Source of the DNA: an uncultured Paracoccaceae bacterium
GTDB taxonomy: Bacteria > Pseudomonadota > Alphaproteobacteria > Rhodobacterales > Rhodobacteraceae
Assembly (NCBI GenBank): GCA_947500055.1
Contig: CANMQO010000001.1
Coordinates: forward strand, 62,001 to 126,000
Reading direction: 5' to 3'
Length of the DNA: 64,000 nucleotides
Shown here piece by piece: positions 26,647-36,512 of the stretch. Under the pieces are notes generated by a model. It worked only from the letters and a program-made list of their open reading frames with translations, was not told the origin of the DNA and made no database searches. Position 1 is the stretch's first letter, and each line of letters begins with the position of its first letter. A program made the position numbers and the translations under genes.

Positions 26647-27980
26647 TGGGTGATCTATATGACAGCCAACGGGCGATGCGACAAATGCGCAAGGCGGCGA
26701 TGCAGCGCGGTGTTGTGGCCATTCTGGATGTCGGTACATCCAAGATTGCCTGCCTCGTGTTGCGCTTTGACGGGCCAGAGCAATTCCGCAGCGTTGATGG
26801 TGTCGGCTCCATGGCGGGACAGTCGCAGTTCCGGGTGATCGGCGCGGCCACGACCCGTTCGCGCGGGATCCGCTTTGGCGAAGTCGATGCGATGCAGGAA
26901 ACCGAACGCGCCATTCGCACGGCCGTGCAGGCCGCGCAGAAAATGGCCAATGTCCGCGTGGACCACGTGATTGCCTGCCTGTCGGGCGCGCGCCCCCGGT
27001 CATACGGTTTGGACGGGTCGCTTGACGTGTCGGGGGCGATGATCACCGAACAGGATATCAGCCAGGTCATGGCCGATTGCGATGTGCCGGATTACGGTGC
27101 GGATCGTGAAGTGCTGCATGCGCAACCGGTGAATTTCGCGCTTGATAACCGGTCGGGCCTTGCCGACCCGCGCGGTCAGATCGGGCACCGCCTGACCACC
27201 GATATGCATATGCTGACGGTGGATGCGACCGCGATCCAGAACCTGTTCTACTGTATCAAACGCTGTGATCTGGAACTTGCCGGGCTGGCATCATCGGCTT
27301 ATGTGTCGGGCATGTCATCGCTGGTCGAGGATGAGCAGGAGTTGGGTGCCGCCTGTATCGACCTAGGTGGCGGATCAACCGGCGTGTCGATCTTCATGAA
27401 AAAGCACATGATCTATGCCGATGCGGTGCGCATGGGCGGGGAACATGTGACCTCTGATATCTCAATGGGCCTGCAAATCCCTGCGGCGACGGCAGAGCGG
27501 ATCAAAACATTCTATGGCGGGGTGGTCGCCACCGGCATGGATGATCGCGAGATGATTGAAATTGGTGGTGATACCGGTGATTGGGAACATGACCGGCGTA
27601 CCGTCAGCCGGGCGGAACTGATCGGGATCATGCGCCCCCGGGTTGAGGAAATCCTGGAAGAGGTGCGCGTGCGGCTGGATGCTGCCGGGTTTGAACATCT
27701 GCCTAGCCAGCAGATTGTGCTGACCGGCGGCGGCAGCCAAATCCCCGGTCTTGACGGATTGGCCAGCAAAATTCTGGGGCAGCAGGTGCGGCTTGGACGG
27801 CCCCTGCGGGTGCAGGGTTTGCCGCAAGCCGCTATCGGGCCTGCATTTTCCAGTGCAGTCGGGCTGACATTATTCGCGGCGAATCCACAGGACGAATGGT
27901 GGGATTTCGAAATTCCGGCCGATCGTTACCCTGCAAGATCGCTGAAACGTGCCGTGAAATGGTTCAAAGACAACTGGTAA
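26646..27980 (+). CDS. ftsA: Cell division protein FtsA
   Basis: The 444-residue actin-like ATPase tethers FtsZ to the membrane. It has the phosphate loop VVAILDVGTSKIACLVLRF, a 1C domain (GIRFGEVDAMQETERAI), ACIDLGGGSTGVSIFMKKHMI, and LTGGGSQIPGLDGLASKILG. The C terminus, RSLKRAVKWFKDNW, is the expected amphipathic membrane-targeting helix. The start shares one base with the ftsQ stop (TAATG). Confidence 0.96.
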   Translation: MGDLYDSQRAMRQMRKAAMQRGVVAILDVGTSKIACLVLRFDGPEQFRSVDGVGSMAGQSQFRVIGAATTRSRGIRFGEVDAMQETERAIRTAVQAAQKMANVRVDHVIACLSGARPRSYGLDGSLDVSGAMITEQDISQVMADCDVPDYGADREVLHAQPVNFALDNRSGLADPRGQIGHRLTTDMHMLTVDATAIQNLFYCIKRCDLELAGLASSAYVSGMSSLVEDEQELGAACIDLGGGSTGVSIFMKKHMIYADAVRMGGEHVTSDISMGLQIPAATAERIKTFYGGVVATGMDDREMIEIGGDTGDWEHDRRTVSRAELIGIMRPRVEEILEEVRVRLDAAGFEHLPSQQIVLTGGGSQIPGLDGLASKILGQQVRLGRPLRVQGLPQAAIGPAFSSAVGLTLFAANPQDEWWDFEIPADRYPARSLKRAVKWFKDNW

Positions 27981-28150
27981 TACGCAACATCTTGCCGATC
28001 CGCCGAAATCAAGCGGAAAAGTAAAGTTTTTTGTCCAGATTTGGTGGCGATTTTGTGTTTTTAACGTGACCTTTCGGCATCACTCCGGTAGTGTGGGTTC
28101 CAATAAGCAGGCGCTCGTGGGCACGGGCATAAAAAACAGGCGGATCGAGT

Positions 28151-29755
28151 ATGACATTGAATTTATCCCTCCCGGGGCATGACGAATTGAAACCACGCAT
28201 CACCGTTTTCGGTGTCGGTGGCGCAGGCGGCAATGCCGTCAACAACATGATCGAGAAAGAACTCGACGGGACAGAGTTTGTCGTTGCCAACACCGATGCG
28301 CAGGCATTGCAGCAGGCGCGCGCCGACAACAAGATCCAGATGGGCCTGAAAGTGACCGAAGGTCTGGGGGCAGGCGCCCGCGCAACCGTCGGTGCCGCAG
28401 CCGCCGAAGAAAGCATCGAACAGATCGTCGATCATCTGGCCGGTGCGCATATGTGTTTCATCACTGCCGGTATGGGCGGTGGGACCGGCACCGGTGCCGC
28501 CCCGATCATTGCGCAAGCTGCCCGTGAAATGGGTGTGTTGACTGTTGGTGTTGTCACAAAACCCTTCCAGTTCGAGGGTGCCAAGCGGATGAAGCAGGCT
28601 GAAGAAGGCGTTGAAGCCCTTCAGAAAGTTGTTGATACGCTGATCATCATTCCAAACCAGAACCTGTTCCGGTTGGCCAATGAGAATACCACCTTTACCG
28701 AGGCTTTCGCATTGGCCGATGATGTTCTCTATCAGGGCGTGAAAGGTGTCACTGACCTGATGGTCCGCCCCGGCCTGATCAACCTCGACTTTGCCGATGT
28801 TCGCGCCGTGATGGACGAAATGGGCAAGGCGATGATGGGTACGGGTGAGGCTGACGGCGAAAACCGCGCCATTCAGGCCGCTGAAAAGGCCATCGCCAAC
28901 CCGCTTCTGGACGAGATTTCACTGGAAGGTGCAAAGGGCGTTTTGATCAACATCACCGGTGGTTACGACCTGACCCTGTTCGAACTGGACGAGGCCGCGA
29001 ACAAAATCCGCGAAAAGGTCGATAGCGAGGCGAATATCATCGTTGGCTCAACGCTTGATACCGGGATGGAAGGCCGCATGCGCGTATCTGTTGTCGCAAC
29101 CGGCATTGATGCGACAGTCAGCCATGCCGACGCGCCGCTGCCGCGCCGGTCGATGGCCGCGCCACTTGCGCAACCCGCCGCTGTCGAAGCGCCAGAGCCT
29201 GCGCCGCAAGCAGCCGTGGCACAAGAAGTGCAGCCGACATTTGCCGAACTTGACGTTCCGGCAGCCGCGCCCGCCCCGCAGCCGCAGCCAGCGGCATTCC
29301 AACCGCGCCAGGAGCCAGAGGTCGCACCGCAGCCGCAACCTGTTGCCGCAGATGACCTGCCACCGCCAGCCTACACGCCGCGTCCTGCCCCGCAGTTGAG
29401 CGAGGCGGAAACATTTGTCGCACCGCGCGCCACTGCACCGAATGCAGCACCCGGCACCCCAACGCCGGAAGCAATGGCGCGTCTGCAGGCGGCTGTCGCA
29501 CGCGCGCCGGGTCAAGCGGCAGCACGGCCAGCAGCGCAGCAGCGCCCGCAGGAACAGGCCGCACAAGAGGCCGAGAAGCCACGGTTTGGCATCAACTCGC
29601 TGATCAACCGGATGACAGGCGCACAAGCCGAAACCGGCGGCCAGCAACCTGCGCGGGCCCAGCCCCAGGTGACAGCGATTCATCAGGAACCAGAGGCCAG
29701 CGAAGATCAGGAACGAATCGAAATTCCTGCATTCCTGCGCCGTCAGGCCAACTGA
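28151..29755 (+). CDS. ftsZ: Cell division GTPase FtsZ
   Basis: The 534-residue tubulin-like GTPase forms the Z ring. [18 protein letters not shown] lies near residue 17, and the tubulin signature GMGGGTGTG is at 107-115. The GTPase domain ends near residue 320. A linker of about 190 residues rich in Pro, Ala and Gln follows, much longer than in E. coli but usual for alphaproteobacteria. The C-terminal peptide EIPAFLRRQ, which binds FtsA, is intact. The 170-bp gap upstream suggests its own promoter. Confidence 0.97.
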   Translation: MTLNLSLPGHDELKPRITVFGVGGAGGNAVNNMIEKELDGTEFVVANTDAQALQQARADNKIQMGLKVTEGLGAGARATVGAAAAEESIEQIVDHLAGAHMCFITAGMGGGTGTGAAPIIAQAAREMGVLTVGVVTKPFQFEGAKRMKQAEEGVEALQKVVDTLIIIPNQNLFRLANENTTFTEAFALADDVLYQGVKGVTDLMVRPGLINLDFADVRAVMDEMGKAMMGTGEADGENRAIQAAEKAIANPLLDEISLEGAKGVLINITGGYDLTLFELDEAANKIREKVDSEANIIVGSTLDTGMEGRMRVSVVATGIDATVSHADAPLPRRSMAAPLAQPAAVEAPEPAPQAAVAQEVQPTFAELDVPAAAPAPQPQPAAFQPRQEPEVAPQPQPVAADDLPPPAYTPRPAPQLSEAETFVAPRATAPNAAPGTPTPEAMARLQAAVARAPGQAAARPAAQQRPQEQAAQEAEKPRFGINSLINRMTGAQAETGGQQPARAQPQVTAIHQEPEASEDQERIEIPAFLRRQAN

Positions 29756-29798
29756 GCTACGGTTTTTTGCCCGCTTAACGTAGGGTCACAGGAAAACG

Positions 29799-29822
29799 AA
29801 AAGCCGCCAACTGGCGGCTTTT
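29799..29822 (+). terminator. Intrinsic terminator after ftsZ
   Basis: AAAAGCCGCC (29799-29808) pairs perfectly with GGCGGCTTTT (29813-29822) across a four-base loop and runs into a T-rich tail (TTTTCTTATTTG). It begins 44 bp after the ftsZ stop. The symmetrical A and T runs could let it work in both directions. Confidence 0.88.
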
Positions 29823-29975
29823 CTTATTTGAAAACAATAACTTGTTTCGCGTGCCACATTGTTGCCACCAAAAAGCGCGTCGATGTTTCAGACCGTTAGA
29901 AAGAGTGAGTTGAGGCAAGCCGCGCATCCCCTTACTCCCTACATGTAGAAAAAATGTGACAAGGGCCTCACCCCC

Positions 29976-30893
29976 GTGCAAACCACCCTCCAGACTGACG
30001 TCGTATTCGATGGCACCGGATTACATTCCGGCGTGCCCGCGCGCGTTGTTCTGCGTCCGGCTGCGGCATCGACGGGGATTGTGTTTCGCCGGACTGACCT
30101 GTCGGGCATGCCCGAGCTTGCGGCGACCTGGGACAATGTCGTTGTCTCGCCATTGAATACTCGGCTGATAAATGCTGATGGGGTGACGGTCTCAACAATC
30201 GAACATCTGATGGCGGCGCTTGCTGGCTGTGGTGTGCATAACGCGTTGATTGAAATTGACGGACCCGAAGTGCCGATCCTTGATGGCAGTGCTGCTGTGT
30301 TTGTGCGTGGCATCGTCCGGGGTGGGGTCACGCGGCTTTCCGCTCCGCTGCGCGCGATTGAGATCCTCAAGGATGTGACCGTTACTGAGGGCGATGCGGT
30401 TGCGACACTGTCACCTGCAACAACATTGCAGATCGATTTCGCGATTGATTTTGCGGATGCGGCTATTGGCCGGCAGCACAAGGTTCTGAACCTTGCAAAT
30501 GGCACGTTCGTGCGCGAGCTGTGTGATAGCCGCACATTCTGCCGCTCCTCTGATGTTGAGGATATGCGCGCCAATGGGTTGGCCCTTGGCGGGACGATGG
30601 AAAACGCGGTGGTCGTGGATGGCGATGCGGTGCTGACACCGGGCGGCTTGCGTCACCGGGACGAGGCCGTGCGCCACAAGATGCTGGACGCGTTGGGCGA
30701 TCTGTACACGGCAGGGGCACCCATCCTTGGACGTTATGCGGGTTCACGCTCTGGTCATGCCATGACAAATAAACTGTTGCGGGCACTTTTTGCTGACCCG
30801 GCTGCGTGGCGCTGGGTTGTTTGTGACGCAAAAATCGCTGCCCGTCTGCCTGGTGTCGGGGTCAGTGCGGCTGATCTTTATGCCGTCGCCTGA
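29976..30893 (+). CDS. lpxC: UDP-3-O-acyl-N-acetylglucosamine deacetylase
   Basis: The 305-residue zinc amidase performs the committed step of lipid A synthesis. The zinc-binding His is at 77 (STIEHLMAAL), and His234 and Asp238 lie in RHKMLDALGDL; His261 (SGHAMTNKLLRALF) is the likely general acid region. The first motif FDGTGLHSGVPARVVLRPA is also present. The start is GTG 29976. It is separated from ftsZ by a terminator, so it has its own promoter. Confidence 0.95.
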   Translation: MQTTLQTDVVFDGTGLHSGVPARVVLRPAAASTGIVFRRTDLSGMPELAATWDNVVVSPLNTRLINADGVTVSTIEHLMAALAGCGVHNALIEIDGPEVPILDGSAAVFVRGIVRGGVTRLSAPLRAIEILKDVTVTEGDAVATLSPATTLQIDFAIDFADAAIGRQHKVLNLANGTFVRELCDSRTFCRSSDVEDMRANGLALGGTMENAVVVDGDAVLTPGGLRHRDEAVRHKMLDALGDLYTAGAPILGRYAGSRSGHAMTNKLLRALFADPAAWRWVVCDAKIAARLPGVGVSAADLYAVA

Positions 30894-31026
30894 TCCGTCG
30901 CGCGGATAGTTGAACAGCAACCTGCGCAAAAGGCATTTTGCCCCCGATTTTTCTATGCTAGACCCGGTGATAACAAAGGGCCAATGTGCCCGGAATTCGA
31001 GCAGCCACAGGGTGGAGACATCAACA

Positions 31027-31863
31027 ATGTCAGGCGGGACAAGCAAAAAACGCGCGAAATTCGGCGCTGTTGTGGCTTTGGCATTGCTTGCTGCTTGCGG
31101 TGGTCCGTCTGAGCCTGCGCTTGATACACTGACGGCACAGCAGATTTTCGAACGCGGTGAGCGCCAGTTGCAAAATGGCCAACCCGATGACGCGGCGTTT
31201 TCATTTGGCGAGATTGAGCGGCTTTACCCCTATTCGGAATTCGCGCAGCGCGCCTTGATCATGCAGGCTTTTGCCTATCACAGGGACGAAGATTACCCCA
31301 ATAGCCGGGCAACAGCGCAGCGTTATCTCGATTTTTATCCGGCGGAAGAGGACGCGCCATATGCCGCCTATCTGCTCGCCTTGTCTTATTACGACCAGAT
31401 CGATGAAGTTGGCCGGGATCAGGGACTGACCTTTCAGGCGTTGCAATCGCTGCGCCGTGTTATCGAACAATATCCTGACAGCGAATATGCCCGCACATCG
31501 GTGCTGAAATTCGATCTTGCCTTTGACCATCTGGCGGCGAAGGAAATGGAAATCGGGCGCTATTACCTCAAGCGTGGGCACTATGGCGCCGCCGCAAATC
31601 GTTTCCGCACCGTGGTTGAGGATTTTCAAACCACCACACACACGGCTGAGGCATTGCACCGGTTGGTCGAGACCTATCTGGCACTGGGACTGCTGCAAGA
31701 GGCGCAAGCGGCGGGTGCAATCCTGGGGCATAATTATCGGTCTACCGACTGGTATGCCTCAAGCTTTGCGTTGTTGAATGGTCGTGATCTGCCGCCCGAG
31801 GCGCGCGGCGACAATTGGCTGGCGTCAATCTACCGGCAGGTGGTGCGCGGTGAATGGCTGTAA
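31027..31863 (+). CDS. bamD: Outer membrane assembly lipoprotein BamD
   Basis: The 278-residue lipoprotein has a signal peptide ending in the lipobox LLAAC (acylated Cys followed by GG) and then TPR repeats. These include FERGERQLQNGQPDDAAFSFGEIERLYPYSEFAQRALIM, the second repeat around YPNSRATAQRYLDFYPAEED, and the C-terminal KRGHYGAAANRFRTVVEDF. It is an essential part of the Bam complex that inserts outer-membrane proteins. ATG 31027 is chosen for GGAG nine bases upstream. Confidence 0.93.
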   Translation: MSGGTSKKRAKFGAVVALALLAACGGPSEPALDTLTAQQIFERGERQLQNGQPDDAAFSFGEIERLYPYSEFAQRALIMQAFAYHRDEDYPNSRATAQRYLDFYPAEEDAPYAAYLLALSYYDQIDEVGRDQGLTFQALQSLRRVIEQYPDSEYARTSVLKFDLAFDHLAAKEMEIGRYYLKRGHYGAAANRFRTVVEDFQTTTHTAEALHRLVETYLALGLLQEAQAAGAILGHNYRSTDWYASSFALLNGRDLPPEARGDNWLASIYRQVVRGEWL

Positions 31864-31898
31864 CCAAGACGGGGTGAACCCGACCACTGGGCGCTGAC

Positions 31899-33548
31899 AT
31901 GCTGCGCGGCCTTGATATTCGGGACATGCTGATCATTGACCGACTGGAGCTCGCGTTCCAGCCCGGGCTGAATGTGCTGACCGGGGAAACGGGTGCAGGC
32001 AAGTCGATCCTCCTGGATGCTTTGGGTTTCGTTCTTGGCTGGCGGGGGCGGGCAGAACTGGTCCGACAGGGTGCCGACCAGGGTGAGGTGACAGCCTGGT
32101 TTGAATTGCCCACCAAGCATCCGGCTTTGGCGGTTCTTGAGGAGGCGGGTATCACCTATGACGGTGAATTGATTCTCCGCCGGATCAACACCCGCGACGG
32201 GCGCAAGACCGCATGGATCAATGACCGACGTGCCAGCGGTGAAGTGCTGCGGCGCCTTTCTGATACGCTGGTTGAACTGCATGGGCAGCATGATGACAGG
32301 GGGCTGCTGAACCCGCGCGGCCATCGGCAAATGCTCGACCTATTTGGTGGGCATGACACGGCTGTGGGCAAAGTGCGTGCCGCTTGGCGGGCGCTTGGTG
32401 CCGCGAAAGCTGCGTTTGAGGCCGCGACTGCAAAAGTGGCTGAAGCAAAGGCCGAAGAAGATTACCTGCGTCATGCTGTGGCAGAGCTTGATGTGCTGTC
32501 TCCCGAGGTGGGGGAAGAGGAAGCACTCGATACCCAGCGCCGCCTGATGCAAGCGGCCGAGCGGATCCGCGAAGATATCTCCAAAGCGCTTGAGGCCTTG
32601 GGGCTGAACGGGGCCGAGGGTTTGGTCAATGACGCCTCGCGCTGGCTGCAAGGGGTCGCGGACAAGGCCGAAGGACACCTGGATGCGCCTCTGTCATCAA
32701 TCGAACAGACCTTGCTGGCGCTTGATCAGGCACAGCAAGGGGTCAGCAGTTGTCTTGACGCGTTGTCTTTCAACACCTCCGAACTGGAAGAGGTTGAAGA
32801 AAGGCTGTTTGCGATCCGCGGTTTGGCTCGAAAACACAACGTTTTGCCGGATGATCTGCGCGGATTTGCCGATGATCTGCGCGCCCGGCTGGCAATGCTG
32901 GATGACAGCGCGGGAGAACTGGGCGCGCTGGAGGTTGCGGTTGATCAGGCCCAGACCACCTATGAAAACGCGGCGCAGCAATTGAACGCCAAACGAATCA
33001 ATGCGGCCAAGGCGCTGGATAAGGCCATGGTAACCGAACTTGCGCCACTGAAGATGGAGCGCGCCGCCTTTGCCACGCAAATTGAATTGTGTGAACCCGG
33101 ACCCGAAGGTTACGACGCGGTTGCGTTCACGGTTGCCACGAATCCCGGTGCACCGGCGGGCCCTTTGAACAAGATCGCATCAGGGGGTGAGTTGAGCCGT
33201 TTTCTATTGGCACTCAAAGTCTGCCTGACCAAATCGGATGACGGCCTCACCATGATTTTTGACGAAATTGACCGTGGCGTCGGTGGCGCGACAGCGGATG
33301 CCGTCGGGCGGCGTCTGGCGGAGCTGGCCGAGGGTGGGCAGGTGTTGGTTGTCACGCACTCTCCGCAAGTTGCTGCATTGGGCGGGCATCACTGGCGGGT
33401 TGAAAAACGGCAACAGGCAAACGCGACCACATCAACCGTTGTTCCCTTGGACCACGATGCGAGAATCGATGAAATTGCGCGGATGTTATCGGGTGACACT
33501 GTGACAGATGCGGCGCGGGCGGCTGCAAGGGTCCTTATCGAATCCTGA
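31899..33548 (+). CDS. recN: DNA repair ATPase RecN
   Basis: The 549-residue SMC-like protein acts in double-strand break repair. It has an N-terminal Walker A (NVLTGETGAGKSILLDAL), a long helical middle with predicted coiled coil (AAKAAFEAATAKVAEAKAEED and beyond), the ABC signature IASGGELSRFLLALKVCL and Walker B TMIFDEIDRGVGGATADAVGRRL. The bamD-recN pairing, 35 bp apart, is common in this group. Confidence 0.95.
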   Translation: MLRGLDIRDMLIIDRLELAFQPGLNVLTGETGAGKSILLDALGFVLGWRGRAELVRQGADQGEVTAWFELPTKHPALAVLEEAGITYDGELILRRINTRDGRKTAWINDRRASGEVLRRLSDTLVELHGQHDDRGLLNPRGHRQMLDLFGGHDTAVGKVRAAWRALGAAKAAFEAATAKVAEAKAEEDYLRHAVAELDVLSPEVGEEEALDTQRRLMQAAERIREDISKALEALGLNGAEGLVNDASRWLQGVADKAEGHLDAPLSSIEQTLLALDQAQQGVSSCLDALSFNTSELEEVEERLFAIRGLARKHNVLPDDLRGFADDLRARLAMLDDSAGELGALEVAVDQAQTTYENAAQQLNAKRINAAKALDKAMVTELAPLKMERAAFATQIELCEPGPEGYDAVAFTVATNPGAPAGPLNKIASGGELSRFLLALKVCLTKSDDGLTMIFDEIDRGVGGATADAVGRRLAELAEGGQVLVVTHSPQVAALGGHHWRVEKRQQANATTSTVVPLDHDARIDEIARMLSGDTVTDAARAAARVLIES

Positions 33549-34431
33549 ACGTAGGGTCTAAAAAATTGGGGGCGACACATGCGCTTTCACGCTGCATCAC
33601 CCCCGGAACATACGGGTTACCCAACCCACTCATAAACTTGTACGTTTTGGCCACTCACCTCCGCCACGTACGGCCTTCAATCTGTCTTGAAAGGACCCGC
33701 AAACGTTTCCTTCCTTTAACGATGGGCAAAATTCCGCCTATATGCGAATTCAAACCCAGCTACTCGTCAACAACCCAAGATCAAAGCGACCTCGTAAAAG
33801 ATAATTAGCAGTTTTTCGCCCAACCGCTCAACCTGTCCCAAAGTATGTCATGGTAGCTGACCTAACTATCAGAAGTTGATAAACTTCGACCAAATTGTAT
33901 CCAAAATCCAGTTTCGCAAGTTGTAATATCATGTAGGATTTGGTGAGTGGGCCAAAAAAAATCGTTGAAATACAATGATATATCATCCAATGCCCTTGTG
34001 GGCGCATCTGCGCCCCGAAGTTTTACGGCATGGCGGGACTTGAAGCGGCGTTCGCCTAAGGATTGAATTCTGCGGCGCTGTGCCAGACTGTCGAAGACGA
34101 AAAAGATGACGTTGGGGTACTTTTGTTGCATTTATGCATCGGCAATTTATTGCTCAAATGAATTGGCTTACAAATGCTGCTTGTCTTTGGTGTGAAGGCA
34201 AAGAGGCGCCGTCTTTTCCATCTAACCGGATCACTTCATCCGATGTGAACCACACCAGGAATATATGCCCGATCTGCGAAGATGGCTGATCCAATACCTG
34301 ATTCAGGTTCCCGGAGAAAGGCTGTAGAAGAAGTCATACATTGTGCCGCAGGCAGCGCAGGGTGGGTTAGATGACACGCCAATCTGGGTTGCCTGAATTT
34401 CTGGCACAGTGTTGGTGCAAGGGTTGATTGA
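33549..34431. other. 883-bp AT-rich gap with no recognised gene
   Basis: The base composition drops visibly compared with flanking genes; runs such as AAAAAAAA near 33955 and ATGATATATCAT near 33972 are out of character. No frame gives a familiar protein and I see no tRNA-like fold. One minus-strand frame (33862-34131) begins with a run like YPNVIFFVFDSL, faintly like a sulfatase N terminus, but then diverges. One plus-strand frame could encode a CxxC protein (listed separately). The stretch may be the remains of an acquired segment. Confidence 0.5.
34134..34289 (+). CDS. Possible 51-residue protein with two CxxC pairs
   Basis: A short frame from ATG 34134 to TGA 34287-34289 encodes a peptide with CLWC (Cys17, Cys20) and CPIC (Cys45, Cys48), a spacing compatible with a zinc ribbon. 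There is no good ribosome-binding site, and the frame lies in an AT-rich gap between recN and the CLC gene. It may be a fragment of a once longer gene. Confidence is low; the paired motifs are the only support. Confidence 0.25.
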   Translation: MHRQFIAQMNWLTNAACLWCEGKEAPSFPSNRITSSDVNHTRNICPICEDG

Positions 34432-36123
34432 ATGAATGGCAACGTGCTTATCTCGTGGTTCTCGCAATGGTTCGCGAGCCTGCGCGCATCGTGCGTGACT
34501 GCCCTGCATGTGATGAAGACCCGTGGCCCCAGTCAGGTGCAATTCTGGTTTATCGCATTGGCAATTGGTGTGGCCTCGGGATTTGCAGCCCTATTGTTCC
34601 GGCTTGGGATCGAGGCGGCGCAATCCTGGCTTTACGGTACAGACGATCCATCATCGCTGGCCAGTTTTGCAGCCGGGCTTGCCTGGTACCAGATTCTGAT
34701 AATTCCGGTGTTGGGCGGGCTATGCGTGGGGATCATCCTAGACCGGTTCACCGATGATGGGCGGGTCAGGTCGGTTGCTGACGTCATTGAGGGCGCGGCA
34801 CTGGCCGAAGGTCGCGTTGAGGTGCGGCGCGGGATCGCATCTGCCGCAGCATCGCTGATCACCCTGTCCACCGGCGGATCAAGCGGGCGCGAGGGACCAG
34901 TGGTGCATCTGGCCTCGGTCCTATCCACGGCCGTTTGCCGTCTGATCCGGGCAAACGGAATCACCGGGCGTGACCTGTTGGGCTGTGCTGTGGCGGCGGC
35001 CGTGTCGGCGAGCTTCAACGCACCAATCGCCGGGGCGCTTTTCGCGCTTGAGGTTGTCTTGCGCCATTTTGCGGTTCACGCCTTTGCCCCGATTGTCATC
35101 GCCTCGGTTGCAGGCACAATCATCAATCGGTTGGCCTTTGGCGATGTGACGGAATTCATGCTGACGGGCAAAAATGCCTTGGCCTTTTACGTGGAACTGC
35201 CCGCATTCCTGCTGCTTGGTCTTGTCTGCGGATTGGTGTCCGTTGTGCTGATGAAGGCGATATTCTGGGCTGATGATTTCGCCAGCTTTATGCAGGATAC
35301 AACGGGCTTGCCGCGCTTCCTGCGCCCGGCGGTTGCCGGTGGTTTGCTGGGGGTGTTGGCAATCTGGTGGCCCCATATCATCGGCGTCGGCTATGAGACA
35401 ACATCTGCGGCCCTGACTGGTAAACTTCTGCTGCACGAGGCGATTGTCTTTGTCGTCCTAAAGGTCATTGCGGTGGCGATCACCATGGGCGGGCGCATGG
35501 GTGGCGGGGTGTTTTCACCGTCCCTGATGGTGGGGGCGTTGACCGGTCTGGCCTTTGGGCTCATCGCCACATCAATCTTTCCAAATGTGTCGGGCGAAGG
35601 CACCTTATACGCGCTGGCGGGCATGGGCGCAGTTGCGGCGGCAGTACTGGGCGCACCGATTTCAACGACATTGATCGTCTTTGAACTCACCGGGGATTGG
35701 CAGACGGGGCTTGCGGTTATGGTGTCGGTCTCGCTGTCGACCGCACTCTCCTCGCGGCTGGTGGACCGGTCCTTTTTCCTCACTCAGCTGGAACGGCGTA
35801 ACGTGCATCTGGCTGCCGGCCCGCAGGCCTATCTGTTGGCTACATTCAAAGTCGCCAATGTGATGCGGGGCAAGGATGCCAAGACGGCCGCGCCAGAGGA
35901 ACGGTGCTGGGAACTTGTCAGCGACGGGGTCTATATTGATGGGAACGCAACGCTGGAACAGGCCATGCCGATCTTCGAACAATCCGGGCAGGCATTCATC
36001 CCGGTTGTGACATTGGGCGGTGAAGGCAGACCGCCCGAGCTATGGGGCGCGCTGTTTCAGGTTGATGCGTTGAAAGCGATGAATCGGGCGCTGTCCGAAA
36101 CGGCAGCCGAGGAACACTCCTAA
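34432..36123 (+). CDS. CLC family chloride channel or antiporter
   Basis: The 563-residue membrane protein has the CLC ion-binding motifs: STGGSSGREGPVVHL (GREGP with the gating Glu at 154), FNAPIAGALFALEVVLRHF, and MGGRMGGGVFSPSLMVGALTG (GxFxP). A C-terminal soluble part of about 100 residues follows the last membrane segment (ending ...VDALKAMNRALSE) and resembles a degenerate CBS-domain region. It moves chloride, possibly with protons. Its stop overlaps the convergent DUF427 gene by four bases. Confidence 0.92.
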   Translation: MNGNVLISWFSQWFASLRASCVTALHVMKTRGPSQVQFWFIALAIGVASGFAALLFRLGIEAAQSWLYGTDDPSSLASFAAGLAWYQILIIPVLGGLCVGIILDRFTDDGRVRSVADVIEGAALAEGRVEVRRGIASAAASLITLSTGGSSGREGPVVHLASVLSTAVCRLIRANGITGRDLLGCAVAAAVSASFNAPIAGALFALEVVLRHFAVHAFAPIVIASVAGTIINRLAFGDVTEFMLTGKNALAFYVELPAFLLLGLVCGLVSVVLMKAIFWADDFASFMQDTTGLPRFLRPAVAGGLLGVLAIWWPHIIGVGYETTSAALTGKLLLHEAIVFVVLKVIAVAITMGGRMGGGVFSPSLMVGALTGLAFGLIATSIFPNVSGEGTLYALAGMGAVAAAVLGAPISTTLIVFELTGDWQTGLAVMVSVSLSTALSSRLVDRSFFLTQLERRNVHLAAGPQAYLLATFKVANVMRGKDAKTAAPEERCWELVSDGVYIDGNATLEQAMPIFEQSGQAFIPVVTLGGEGRPPELWGALFQVDALKAMNRALSETAAEEHS

Positions 36124-36461
36124 ACCTCTTCGACTGCCACCTTGGATGTGTAGAACGCAAGGTGATCCTTGATCCCTGCCACAGCATCAAGCGGATCTTC
36201 GTATGACCAGACCGCGTCTTTGATCAGTCCGCTTTTGGCAACGATGGAGTAATATGTGGCCTTGCCCTTGAAGGGACAGGTTGATGAGATGTCGCTGGGT
36301 TCCAGAAACGCCATGGCGATGTCTGACCGCGGGAAATAGATGACCGGAGGATAATCGCCTTCCTGCAATTCCAGCGCGCTTTTGCTTTCCCCCAGAACGG
36401 CGCCACCTGCGCGCACGGTCCAGTTTCCGGATGCAGGGCGAATGGTAATGTGGTCAGCCAT
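36120..36461 (-). CDS. DUF427 domain protein
   Basis: The 113-residue protein fits DUF427. It has GNWTVRAGGAVLGESKSALELQEGDYPPVIYFPRSDIAMAFLEPSD, then TCPFKGKATYYSIVAKS with the conserved CPFKG, and DAVWSYEDPLDAVAGIKDHLAFY. The family forms a small beta-tent fold of unknown activity. It is a single gene whose end overlaps the convergent CLC gene. Confidence 0.88.
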   Translation of the reverse strand: MADHITIRPASGNWTVRAGGAVLGESKSALELQEGDYPPVIYFPRSDIAMAFLEPSDISSTCPFKGKATYYSIVAKSGLIKDAVWSYEDPLDAVAGIKDHLAFYTSKVAVEEV

Positions 36462-36512
36462 TGCGGTTTCTCCTCTTCGTCACAACTTAAGGTCCGCATA
36501 TGACAGTTATGT

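Noticed and set aside
33862..34131. Minus-strand frame with a sulfatase-like YPNVIFFVFDSL opening
   Set aside because: The similarity covers about a dozen residues and the rest (basic, no metal-binding or CxPSR-type motif) does not continue the family.
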